Part shown: one piece after another, positions 10,642 to 18,945 of the stretch | Layout: every line of letters begins with the position of its first letter | How positions within the stretch are numbered: the stretch's first letter is position 1 | Source of the DNA: Paraburkholderia edwinii | GTDB lineage: Bacteria; Pseudomonadota; Gammaproteobacteria; Burkholderiales; Burkholderiaceae | DNA length: 64,000 bases | NCBI RefSeq assembly: GCF_019428685.1 | Contig: NZ_CP080095.1 | Coordinates: 2,046,001 to 2,110,000, forward strand | Direction of reading: 5' to 3' | Notes under the pieces: generated by a model | Databases searched by the model: none | What the model saw: the letters and a program-made list of their open reading frames with translations, nothing else | What the model was told of the DNA's origin: nothing | Position numbers and translations under genes: made by a program

Positions 10642-11061
10642 TTAACGTCGCGACTTCGACAGTCGATGTCCTAAGCCGAGGTCGGTTGCGATCTGCCAGG
10701 TATAGACGCGCGAATAGTGCACGCCGAAACGCGAGCCGATCAGTTCGCGCAGTCTCCCGTTAGTCCACGCATCGCTTGGAAAGCCGTGCTCTTTTGCGGA
10801 GCCTCGCAATGCGTTGGCAATCCACTCTCTCGCCAGATCGTCGAGCACCGACGTACGGCCGCCGATGCTGATCCGGCGCAATGCGTCGAGACCGCCATCA
10901 TCGAGAATCGTTTTATAACGACGCACGGTATAAGTCGATATATGAAGTGCGTCGGCGACGGTGTCGATGGTTGCACCGTCAGTTAACATTCTGCCCGCCA
11001 ACATTCTGCGGGCGACGCTCGGGAGATTATCTGTGGTGGAGCGCATTTTTGTCTCGTCCAT
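10642..11061 (-). CDS. Stand-alone helix-turn-helix protein resembling an IS630-type transposase N-terminus
   Basis: The 139-residue protein has two predicted HTH-like units. The first is at about residues 20-60 (TDGATIDTVADALHISTYTVRRYKTILDDGG), with the VADALHIS.TVRRY pattern of transposase/Homeodomain-like domains. The second is a winged-helix unit at about 70-130 (WTNGRLRELIGSRFGVHYSRVYTWQIATDLGL), typical of the region preceding the DDE domain of IS630 transposases. No DDE catalytic domain follows, and no inverted repeats or target duplications were found at the ends. It could be a truncated transposase or a DNA-binding protein taken over for regulation. It sits between an orphan terminator pair and an AT-rich tract, consistent with acquired DNA. 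Confidence 0.65.
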   Translation of the reverse strand: MDETKMRSTTDNLPSVARRMLAGRMLTDGATIDTVADALHISTYTVRRYKTILDDGGLDALRRISIGGRTSVLDDLAREWIANALRGSAKEHGFPSDAWTNGRLRELIGSRFGVHYSRVYTWQIATDLGLGHRLSKSRR

Positions 11062-11675
11062 AGGAATTCCGTTGGGCGACGCGCGCCGCGCCGCTTACCG
11101 GAAACATCTTCGTGATTTCCGCTTTACGCGGCGCCTCATGGAATACGCGACTAAATCCATCGCGTTGCCAGTTTTAATTCAGTAAGAAAGGCTTGTTTTC
11201 AATACTAATAGCGCCTTTTTACCATTTTTGACAGTAACCGTATAAAAAATCATCACTGCGATCGAGTAATCTATTTTTCCTATGAAATGATCAATCCACT
11301 TCGCATAGTGGTGGCAAGCCCGTTATGTCCAGTGAGCACCGCCATAAGGCCCGTCGCATAAGCAACTCCGGCGTCGAACAGTTTTATTCAGCGGTCTGCG
11401 AAGAGCGGAAAGCTCGCACATCGGAAAGCTTTCACGTTTGATTTTTATCGCTAATTTGTGATTAAGGATTTTTTGAATAGCAATGAAAATAAATCAACTG
11501 CGACGTGCATTCAATAATGAACGTTCAAATAGGAATAATGCGGGAGGTTTGTGACGCTCTCGCGGTTATTAGCAAAATGCGGTAATGCGGAGCGGCGCGA
11601 TGTCAATCCGGCCGGTATTCAGGACGGCGGCGGCCGCGGCGCAAAACTGCAGCCGCAGACCGCTGCGTAGCGAAA
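11062..11675. other. AT-rich intergenic tract
   Basis: No ORF with convincing codon use occurs here. From about 11,100 to 11,590 the base composition is much more AT-rich than the genes on either side, with runs such as ttttta, ataaaaaat and gatttttt. This suggests imported or promoter-rich DNA. I see no terminal repeats, no tRNA end and no attachment-site duplication. Confidence 0.5.
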
Positions 11676-13241
11676 TTACTGCTTCGCGAGACTCGGTTCT
11701 TCCGGCGGCTTCGGAATGGTGTCGCCCCAGCCGCCGCCTAGCGCGCGAATCAGCGCGACGGTCGACTGCGCCTGTACGCCGCGCAGTTGCACATCGACGC
11801 GCCGTGCGTCGAGCACCGTGCGTTCCGCGTCGATCACATCGAGGTAGTTCACCGCGCCTTCGGTGTACTGCACGCGCGACAGATGCGCCGCGCGCGAGGA
11901 GGCCGCGACCGCACGTCCTTCCGTCTGCGTCTGGTCTTCGAGGATGCGCAGGTCCGACAGGTTGTCTTCAACCTGCTGGAACGCGATGAGCACCTGTTCG
12001 CGATAGTTCGCGACCTGCTCTTCGAACTGCGCGTGGGCGTTTTTCAGATTGCCCTTGCGCCGTCCGCCGTCGAAGATCGTCTGCGTGAGGATGGTGCCGG
12101 CGGCGGGACCGGCGAGGAACGCCCAGCTGCTCGCGCGGAACAGGTTGGCGAGCGTGCCTGCTTCAAAGCCCGCATTGCCGGTCAGCTCGAGCGACGGAAA
12201 ATACGCGGCGCGCGCAATGCCAATGCGCGCATTGGCGGCCGCCATCGCACGCTCGGCAGCGGCGATATCGGGCCGCCGCTCGAGCAGTGCCGACGGTAAG
12301 CCCGGCGGAATGCGTATTTCGACGGGCGACAGCGGATTGGCCGCCATCGTGAACTCCGACGGCGTCTTGCCGAGCAGCACGGCGAGGCTGTGCTCCGACG
12401 ACGCACGCAGCCGTTGCACGGTCATCAGGTCCGAGCGCGTGCTTTCGAGTTCGGACTTCGCGCGCGCAACGTCGAGTTCGCTGATTTCGCCGTCGTCGAA
12501 GCGGTGCTGAACGAGCCCGAGCGCCTGCTCGCGCAGGTCGACCGCATTCGCGAGCACCGCGTTTTCGCCGTCGAGTTCGCGCAGCGAAAAGTAGTTCTGC
12601 GCCACGTCGGCCTGCAATGCGAGCAGCACCGAGTGCAGCAGCGCCTCGGTTTGCTGCGCATCGGCCTTGGTTGCGTTGTAGTTCGAGTCGACGCGCCCGA
12701 ACAGATCGACCTCATACGAGGCGCTGGCCTGCGCGCGCCAGATCGTCTGTTCCGGAATATGCGTGCCGTCCGGCTCGAGGAACGATACCGCCGAGATCTG
12801 CTGGCGCGTCGGCCCGAAGCCCGCGTTGAGGGTCGGGAAGAAACCCGCGCGCGCGACTTCGTTCAATGCGCGCGCTTCCTTCACGCGCGCGACTGCTGCC
12901 TTCAGATCCTGGTTCGCGTCGTGCGCCTGCTGTTCGAGCGAATCGAGCGTCGGATCGTTGAAGATGGTCCACCACTGTCCGCGCGCAATGGCTTCGGACG
13001 GCTGCGCGGTTTTCCAGGTGCCGTCGGTCGGCACCTTGATGGCGGTCTGCGTGAAGTCGCCCGCGGTTTCCTTAAAGGCGGGCGCGACCTGTGCATCGGG
13101 CACCTGGTATTTCGGCGCGAGCGAGCAGCCCGTTACCGCGAACGCCGCGGCAACGAACGCGGCAAGCAGTGCCGGGCCTTTCAGCGGCGCGCGTTTCAGT
13201 GTCGCGCTTTTCGGAGTGGGACTAACCGGAAATGTTTTCAT
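11676..13241 (-). CDS. Outer-membrane efflux lipoprotein of the NodT/OprN type
   Basis: The 521-residue outer-membrane channel completes the MexE/MexF-like system encoded just upstream. The signal peptide ends in a lipobox (FAVTGC followed by S), so the mature protein is lipid-anchored. Two OEP repeats follow, recognisable by QWWTIFNDPTLDSLEQQA, FPTLNAGFG, SYEVDLFGRVDS, LPSALLERRPDIAAAERAM and the closing YLDVIDAERTVLDA. The ATG at 13241 lies 13 bases past the permease stop and is preceded by AAGGGG; an upstream in-frame ATG at 13304 would overlap the permease gene. Possibly it also serves MdtABC, which lacks a channel (inference). Confidence 0.92.
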   Translation of the reverse strand: MKTFPVSPTPKSATLKRAPLKGPALLAAFVAAAFAVTGCSLAPKYQVPDAQVAPAFKETAGDFTQTAIKVPTDGTWKTAQPSEAIARGQWWTIFNDPTLDSLEQQAHDANQDLKAAVARVKEARALNEVARAGFFPTLNAGFGPTRQQISAVSFLEPDGTHIPEQTIWRAQASASYEVDLFGRVDSNYNATKADAQQTEALLHSVLLALQADVAQNYFSLRELDGENAVLANAVDLREQALGLVQHRFDDGEISELDVARAKSELESTRSDLMTVQRLRASSEHSLAVLLGKTPSEFTMAANPLSPVEIRIPPGLPSALLERRPDIAAAERAMAAANARIGIARAAYFPSLELTGNAGFEAGTLANLFRASSWAFLAGPAAGTILTQTIFDGGRRKGNLKNAHAQFEEQVANYREQVLIAFQQVEDNLSDLRILEDQTQTEGRAVAASSRAAHLSRVQYTEGAVNYLDVIDAERTVLDARRVDVQLRGVQAQSTVALIRALGGGWGDTIPKPPEEPSLAKQ

Positions 13242-13254
13242 TGTCGTACGCCCC

Positions 13255-16200
13255 TTATTCTTCATAGACCGATGCACCGACCTGCACATGCGGATGATTG
13301 CCATGCTTGTCGACCAGATGCTCGTCGCCGCTCAGCTTGCGCAGCACGACATAAAACACGGGCGTCAGCATGAGCCCGAAGAAGGTCACGCCGAGCATGC
13401 CGAAGAACACCGCGATACCCATCGCACGACGCATCTCCGCGCCGGCGCCGACCGAGACGACGAGCGGCACCACACCCATGATGAAGGCGATCGACGTCAT
13501 CAGGATCGGCCGCAGGCGCAGCCGGCACGCCTCGATCGCCGCGTCGATGACCGGGCGCCCGCCCATTTCGAGCTCACGCGCGAACTCGACGATCAGGATC
13601 GCGTTCTTTGCCGAGAGCCCCACCAGCACCATCAGCCCGATCTGCGTGAAGATGTTGTTGTCGCCGCGCATGAGCCATACGCCAAGCAGCGCCGATAGCA
13701 GGCTCATCGGCACGATCAGGATCACCGCCAGCGGCAGCGTCAGGCTTTCGTACAGCGCGGCCAGCACGAGGAACACGAGCAGCACGCTGATCGGGAAGAT
13801 CCACAACGCGGAGTCGCCGGCGAGAATCTGCTGATAGGTGAGGTCGGTCCATTCGAACTTGATGCCGCGCGGCAGCACTTCGGCAGCGATCCGTTCCGCG
13901 GCGGCCTGCGCCTGGTCGGACGAGTAGCCGGGCGCGGGCCCGCCGTTGATGTCCGCGGCGGTGTACGCGTTGTAGCGCACGACCATCTCCGGCCCGTAGG
14001 TCGGCGTGACCTTCACGACCGACGACAGCGGCACCATCTCGCCCGCGGCATTGCGCGTCTTCAGCAGGCCGATATCGGCGGCGGTCGAGCGGAACGGCGC
14101 ATCGGCCTGCGCGCGCACCTGGTAGACGCGCCCGAAACGGTTGAAGTCGTTGATATACAACGAGCCGAGATAGATCTGCATCGTGTCGAACACGTCGGTG
14201 ATCGACACGCCCAGCTGCTTCGCCCGCACGCGGTCCAGATCGACGTTCAGCTGCGGCACGTTGATCTGGTAGCTCGAGAAGGTCGGCCCGAGTTCCGGCG
14301 TTTGCGCGGCCTTCTTCACGAACGCCTGCACCGCGTTGTTGAGCGCGTCGTAGCCGAGCGCGCCGCGGTCTTCGAGCTGCATCTTGAAGCCGCCGAGCGT
14401 ACCGAGACCGAGTACCGGCGGCGGCGGGAACACAGCGACGAACGCGCCCTTGATGCCCGCGTACTTCTGGTTCAGCGCGGCGGCGATCTCATTGCCCGAT
14501 TCGCCCTTGCCGCGCGAGGCGGACGGATACAGCTTCGCGAACATGATGCCGGCGCTCGACGAATTCGTGAAGCCGTTCACCGACAGACCCGGGAACGCCA
14601 CCGCGTGCTGCACGCCTGGCTGCTTCAGCGCGATCTCGCTCATCTGGCGGATCACGTCTTCGGTGCGGTCGATCGATGCGCCGTTGGGCAGCTGCGCGAA
14701 GCAGATCACGTAGTCCTTGTCCTGCGCGGGCACGAAGCCGCCAGGCACGACCTTCGCCATCAGGACGGCGCCGCACAGCAGCACGGCGTAGACGCCGAGC
14801 ATGATCGTGCGATGGCGGATCACGCCCTTCACGCCCTTGCTGTACTTTTCCGACCCACGGTTAAAGACGCGGTTGAACTGATGGAAAAAGCGCCCGAGCA
14901 CCTTGTCCATGACGCGCGTGAGCCAGTCCTTCGGCGCGTGATGGTCCTTCAGCAGCAGCGCCGACAGGGCAGGCGAGAGCGTCAGCGAGTTGAAGGCGGA
15001 GATCACCGTCGAGATCGCGATGGTCATCGCGAACTGCTTGTAGAACTGGCCGGTCAGGCCCGACATGAACGCGAGCGGCACGAACACGGCGACGAGCGTA
15101 CAGGCGATCGCGATAATCGGTCCGCTCACCTCTCGCATCGCCTCGTAGGTCGCCTCCCGCGCGCTGAGCCCGTTGCTGATATTGCGCTCGACGTTCTCGA
15201 CCACCACGATCGCATCGTCGACCACGATACCGATCGCGAGCACCATGCCGAATAGCGATAGCGCATTGATCGTGAAGCCGAACGCGAGCATCAGCGAAAA
15301 CGTGCCGACAATCGACACCGGCACCGCAAGCAGCGGAATGATCGACGCGCGCCACGTCTGCAGGAACACGATCACCACGATCACCACCAGCACGATCGCT
15401 TCGATCAGCGTGTGGACCACCGCCTTGATACTGTCGCGCACGAATTCAGTCGGGTCGTACGCGATCTTGTAGTCGACGCCTTCCGGCATGTCGGCCTTGA
15501 GTTCCTTCATCGTCTTGTAGACGTTCTCGGCGATCGCGAGCGAGTTCGCACCAGGCTGCTGGTTGATGATCATCATCACCGCCTGCTGGTTGTCGAGTAT
15601 CGCGCGCAGGCCGTACTCCTGCGCGTCGAGATCGACCCGCGCGACGTCGCCCAGACGCGTCACCGCGCCATTGGGCGCAGCCTTCAGCACGATCTCGCGG
15701 AATTCCTCGGCCGTCGTCAGGCGGCCGCGCGCGTTCACGTTCAGCTGCAGCGGCGCGTTCGACGGCGCGCCGCCGACGATACCGGCCGCCACCTGGATGT
15801 TCTGCTCGCGAATCGCGTTGATCACATCGGTCGCGGTCATGTCGTGCTCGGCGATCTTCTGCGGATCGAGCCAGATCCGCATCGCGTAATCGCCGGAACC
15901 CCACAGCTGCACCTCGCCGACGCCGGGAATCCGGCTCAAGCGGTCCTTGACGTTGATCAGCGCGTAGTTGCGCAGATACGTCATGTTGTAGCGGCCGTCG
16001 GGCGAGATCAGGTTCACACCCATCGTCAGCGTCGGCGAGCTTTTGATGGTCGTGATGCCGAGGCGCTGCACTTCGTCGGGCAGACGCGGCAACGCCTGAT
16101 TGACGCGGTTCTGCACGAGCTGCGTCGCGAGGTCCGGGTCCATGCCGAGCTTGAACGTGACGGTGGTCGTCATGTTGCCGTCGCTATTGGCCTGCGACTG

Positions 16201-16440
16201 CATGTACAGCATGTTCTCGACGCCGTTGATCTGCTCTTCGATCGGCGAGGCAACGGTCTCCGCAATCACCTTCGGGTTCGCGCCCGGATATTGCGCTTTC
16301 ACGACGACCGACGGCGGGATGATTTCAGGGTATTCCGCGGTCGGCAGTTTCACGAGTGAGATGATGCCGCCGAGCAGAATCAGCATCGACAGCACGCCCG
16401 CGAAGATCGGCCGGTCGATGAAGAATCGGGATATGTTCAT
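13255..16440 (-). CDS. RND efflux permease, MexF-like
   Basis: The 1061-residue proton-driven inner-membrane pump begins NISRFFIDRPIFAGVLSML and has the TM4 pair in [15 protein letters not shown]. Phrases such as YLRNYALINVKD, GDYAMRIWLDP, DVINAIREQNIQVAAG and PILMTSIAFIMGVVPL match the MexF branch of the HAE-1 family better than AcrB. Length is normal. It lies 66 bases after the adaptor gene and 13 bases before the channel gene, giving a three-gene operon. Related Burkholderia systems export chloramphenicol, trimethoprim and quinolones, but substrates cannot be assigned here. Neither a LysR-type activator nor a lipase-like gene adjoins, unlike BpeEF/CeoAB loci. Confidence 0.92.
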   Translation of the reverse strand: MNISRFFIDRPIFAGVLSMLILLGGIISLVKLPTAEYPEIIPPSVVVKAQYPGANPKVIAETVASPIEEQINGVENMLYMQSQANSDGNMTTTVTFKLGMDPDLATQLVQNRVNQALPRLPDEVQRLGITTIKSSPTLTMGVNLISPDGRYNMTYLRNYALINVKDRLSRIPGVGEVQLWGSGDYAMRIWLDPQKIAEHDMTATDVINAIREQNIQVAAGIVGGAPSNAPLQLNVNARGRLTTAEEFREIVLKAAPNGAVTRLGDVARVDLDAQEYGLRAILDNQQAVMMIINQQPGANSLAIAENVYKTMKELKADMPEGVDYKIAYDPTEFVRDSIKAVVHTLIEAIVLVVIVVIVFLQTWRASIIPLLAVPVSIVGTFSLMLAFGFTINALSLFGMVLAIGIVVDDAIVVVENVERNISNGLSAREATYEAMREVSGPIIAIACTLVAVFVPLAFMSGLTGQFYKQFAMTIAISTVISAFNSLTLSPALSALLLKDHHAPKDWLTRVMDKVLGRFFHQFNRVFNRGSEKYSKGVKGVIRHRTIMLGVYAVLLCGAVLMAKVVPGGFVPAQDKDYVICFAQLPNGASIDRTEDVIRQMSEIALKQPGVQHAVAFPGLSVNGFTNSSSAGIMFAKLYPSASRGKGESGNEIAAALNQKYAGIKGAFVAVFPPPPVLGLGTLGGFKMQLEDRGALGYDALNNAVQAFVKKAAQTPELGPTFSSYQINVPQLNVDLDRVRAKQLGVSITDVFDTMQIYLGSLYINDFNRFGRVYQVRAQADAPFRSTAADIGLLKTRNAAGEMVPLSSVVKVTPTYGPEMVVRYNAYTAADINGGPAPGYSSDQAQAAAERIAAEVLPRGIKFEWTDLTYQQILAGDSALWIFPISVLLVFLVLAALYESLTLPLAVILIVPMSLLSALLGVWLMRGDNNIFTQIGLMVLVGLSAKNAILIVEFARELEMGGRPVIDAAIEACRLRLRPILMTSIAFIMGVVPLVVSVGAGAEMRRAMGIAVFFGMLGVTFFGLMLTPVFYVVLRKLSGDEHLVDKHGNHPHVQVGASVYEE

Positions 16441-16506
16441 GATGGACTTCCGTCGTATTGCTTCGAATGGCTTCGAATGGGCTGCTTCGAGTTGCTCGTG
16501 AACCGG

Positions 16507-17691
16507 TCAGGCCGCCGAACCGGCCGCACGCGCGGTAGTGGCCATATCGACGGTGTGAACCTTGATGAGGTCGCCGGGACGCGCATGCTCGATGCCGTTC
16601 ACGACGATCCGGTCGCCGGTTTTCAATCCGCTCGTCACGACGCGCAGACCTTCATGCAGGTCGCCCTGGACGATTTCGCGGTACTGCACGTGATTCGTGC
16701 TGTCGACGACCAGCACGAACTTCTTCGCCTGGTCGGTGCCGATCGCCGCATCGTCGATCAGGATCGCCGGGTGCCGCTGGCCGCCGCCGACCTGCACGCG
16801 CGCGTAGAGACCGGGCACCAGCGAGCCGTCCGCGTTGTCGAGACGCGCGCGCACGCGGATCGTGCCGGAGCTCGTGTCGAGATGGTTGTCGACGAAGTAG
16901 ATCGCGCCCTCGTGCGAATATTTCGTCTCGTTCGCCAGTTCGATGGAAACGGGCACCGGATGGCCGGCGTCTCGATTCAGATAGGCGAGATACGTGTGTT
17001 CGTCGACGTCGAACGCCGCGTAGATCGGCGAGACCGACACCAGCGTCGACAGCACGGGCGCATTTGCGCCCGGTGCAACCACGTTGCCGACCGTGAGCAG
17101 CGCGCGCGACATGCGGCCCGACACCGGCGCCGTGATATGCGTGTAATCGAGGTTGACCTTCGCCGCTTCGAGCGCGGCCTGCGCGGCCTTCACGTTAGCG
17201 ATCGCTTCGCGCGCGCGGCTTTGCGTTTCGTCGTAATCGCGCTTGGCGATTGCGTTGTCGGGCAGCAGGCGGTCGGCGCGCGCTGCGTCCGCGTCGGTAT
17301 ATTTTTCGTGCGCCAGCGCCATCGCGAGCTGTGCAGCCGTGCGATCGACTTCGGCCTGATACGGGCGCGGGTCGATCGTGAAGAGCGGATCGCCCTTCTT
17401 GACGAGCGCGCCGTCCCTGAAATGCACGGCGACGATCGTGCCGGGCACGAGCGGCTTGATCTCGACGGCGTCGATCGCTTCGAAGCGGCCGGAATACGTC
17501 TGATAGTCGATAATCGGACGCGAAATCACGGTTGCGACATCGACTTCCACCGCGGGCGGCGCCGCATGGTCGGCCGCCGCAGCCTGGCTGACCGGACTCG
17601 CATCATTGCGCCATGCAATGAGTGCGCCGGCCCCGCCGATCACAATGAGTGCGCCAAACACCCAGATCACTCGTTTTGAGTTTTTCAGCAT
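16507..17691 (-). CDS. RND efflux membrane-fusion protein, MexE-like
   Basis: The 394-residue periplasmic adaptor is the first gene of the MexE/MexF/OMF operon. An N-terminal hydrophobic segment (VIWVFGALIVIGGAGALIAW, residues 8-27) serves as signal or anchor. YSGRFEAIDAVEIKPLVPG and DYTHITAPVSGRMSR form the barrel-sandwich halves around a coiled hairpin at about residues 105-165; VSPIYAAFDVDEHTYLAYL and the closing GLKTGDRIVVNGIEH belong to the beta-barrel and membrane-proximal parts. The ATG at 17691 is the only plausible start, although its ribosome site is weak. Its regulator is not adjacent. Confidence 0.9.
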   Translation of the reverse strand: MLKNSKRVIWVFGALIVIGGAGALIAWRNDASPVSQAAAADHAAPPAVEVDVATVISRPIIDYQTYSGRFEAIDAVEIKPLVPGTIVAVHFRDGALVKKGDPLFTIDPRPYQAEVDRTAAQLAMALAHEKYTDADAARADRLLPDNAIAKRDYDETQSRAREAIANVKAAQAALEAAKVNLDYTHITAPVSGRMSRALLTVGNVVAPGANAPVLSTLVSVSPIYAAFDVDEHTYLAYLNRDAGHPVPVSIELANETKYSHEGAIYFVDNHLDTSSGTIRVRARLDNADGSLVPGLYARVQVGGGQRHPAILIDDAAIGTDQAKKFVLVVDSTNHVQYREIVQGDLHEGLRVVTSGLKTGDRIVVNGIEHARPGDLIKVHTVDMATTARAAGSAA

Positions 17692-18156
17692 ATTGGTATC
17701 CCGACCGAATCAAGTTAATGCTTTAAAACGAAGGCGGATTCGACGGGCGAGTGGGCGCAGTGCGGCCTCGCAAAGAGGCTGCCTCGCGTATTCTCACGAC
17801 CGGGGTTTTCCGCCGCGACAAGAAGATTGTGTGGAGGCCACACACGCGGTCCACACGAAGCACATAACACCCGAGCGGCCGATTAATGCCGAACTGGATC
17901 AGGTGAATTTCTTAAAAAAACGCTGTTTGCAAAAGCAGGAAGAATTGACTTAAGCCGTGCGCTCAGCAATTGAAGGGGCGGCGACGTGGCTCTACCAAGT
18001 CGGCGTGATTGTCGCTGCAAGCATGCCGTTGGATAAACGCTGGAGTTAAGAGGACTGTATTGTGTGAAACGGCTTCATGTTTAATGTTCCGGATGGAATA
18101 AGCGGGGGTGCTCAGGTGTGCGGGGCATATCGCCTGCGCGCTTCGACGTGACGCTA
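17692..18156. other. Upstream region of the MexE-like operon
   Basis: This 465-base region has no supported gene. It must contain the operon promoter reading leftwards. A 7-3-7 palindrome, tgtgtgg-agg-ccacaca at 17828-17844, followed by a partial third copy (tccacac at 17850-17856), is the only clear operator-like signal. An AT-rich segment with a run of seven A lies near 17,910-17,920. Confidence 0.45.
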
Positions 18157-18711
18157 CTACGCGACTTCATCTTCCCGATGGTGCGGGTTCGATGAGCCGG
18201 GCGAGCTCACCCGGTGTTCGTCGGCCAGCGCGCCGATCGACCGCCGGGCGCGCGCAAGCCGGCTCATCACGGTGCCGATCGGCACATCGAGCGCGACGGC
18301 TGCTTCGTGATACGTCAATCCTTCGACGGCAACCAGCAGCAGGGTGCTGCGCTGCGTTTCCGGCAGGCGGGCCACGGCCGCGATGATCTGCCGGTTCATC
18401 ACATCCTTTTCGGGCGTACGCGCGCCGGGGTCGGCAACGACTTCGAGCAGTGCGTCGTCCCATGCGACATTCGTGCGGCCGCGGATGCCGCGCGCACGCA
18501 CTTCGTTGAGCCAGATCGAATGCGCGATCGCGAATACCCAGCTGAGCGGCGACGTATCGGCTTTCAGCTGGTGCTGCCGTTCGAGCGCGCGCACGCATGT
18601 GTGCTGAACGAGGTCTTCCGCATCGTGACGGTTGCCCGCGAGCCGTAACGCGAATGCCCAGAGTCGCGGCAGCAGGTCGGGGAGCTGGGTGGAGAAGTCG
18701 GTGCCGGCCAT
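18157..18711 (-). CDS. ECF-subfamily RNA polymerase sigma factor
   Basis: The 184-residue protein should direct RNA polymerase to a stress regulon. Region 2 (residues about 10-75) contains RLWAFALRLAGNRHDAEDLVQHTCVRAL and the WVFAIAHSIWLNEVR segment. Region 4 (about 105-165) contains LPETQRSTLLLVAVEGLTYHEAAVALDVPIGTVMSRLARAR, a standard sigma-70 region 4 HTH. ECF genes usually precede an anti-sigma factor, but the next 465 bases downstream contain no gene, so this one is orphan. The short C-terminal tail (SSNPHHREDEVA) is probably unstructured. Confidence 0.9.
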   Translation of the reverse strand: MAGTDFSTQLPDLLPRLWAFALRLAGNRHDAEDLVQHTCVRALERQHQLKADTSPLSWVFAIAHSIWLNEVRARGIRGRTNVAWDDALLEVVADPGARTPEKDVMNRQIIAAVARLPETQRSTLLLVAVEGLTYHEAAVALDVPIGTVMSRLARARRSIGALADEHRVSSPGSSNPHHREDEVA

Positions 18712-18945
18712 CGGCGGTGATTCCTGATCGATGCGGACGGCGCCCGTGCCGTTCAGCGAACCGGAACCCGGAATGGATTCGGTCGAGGTCTATTTTGACA
18801 TTCGTGTCAATATTATCAACGATGTCCATTATCGCGTAGCGCGAACGGTGTTTTGCATGCGGAGACGATAATCTGCGCGGCGCGTTGGCCGTGCCTCGCG
18901 GTTTCGTTATCATGTGGCCCGTGCCGCCACCGCCCGGGAGCCGTT

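Noticed and set aside
17606..17953. 115-codon ORF starting inside the MexE-like gene
   Set aside because: Its first part is antisense to the adaptor gene, and the rest lies in the operon's upstream region with no start signal.
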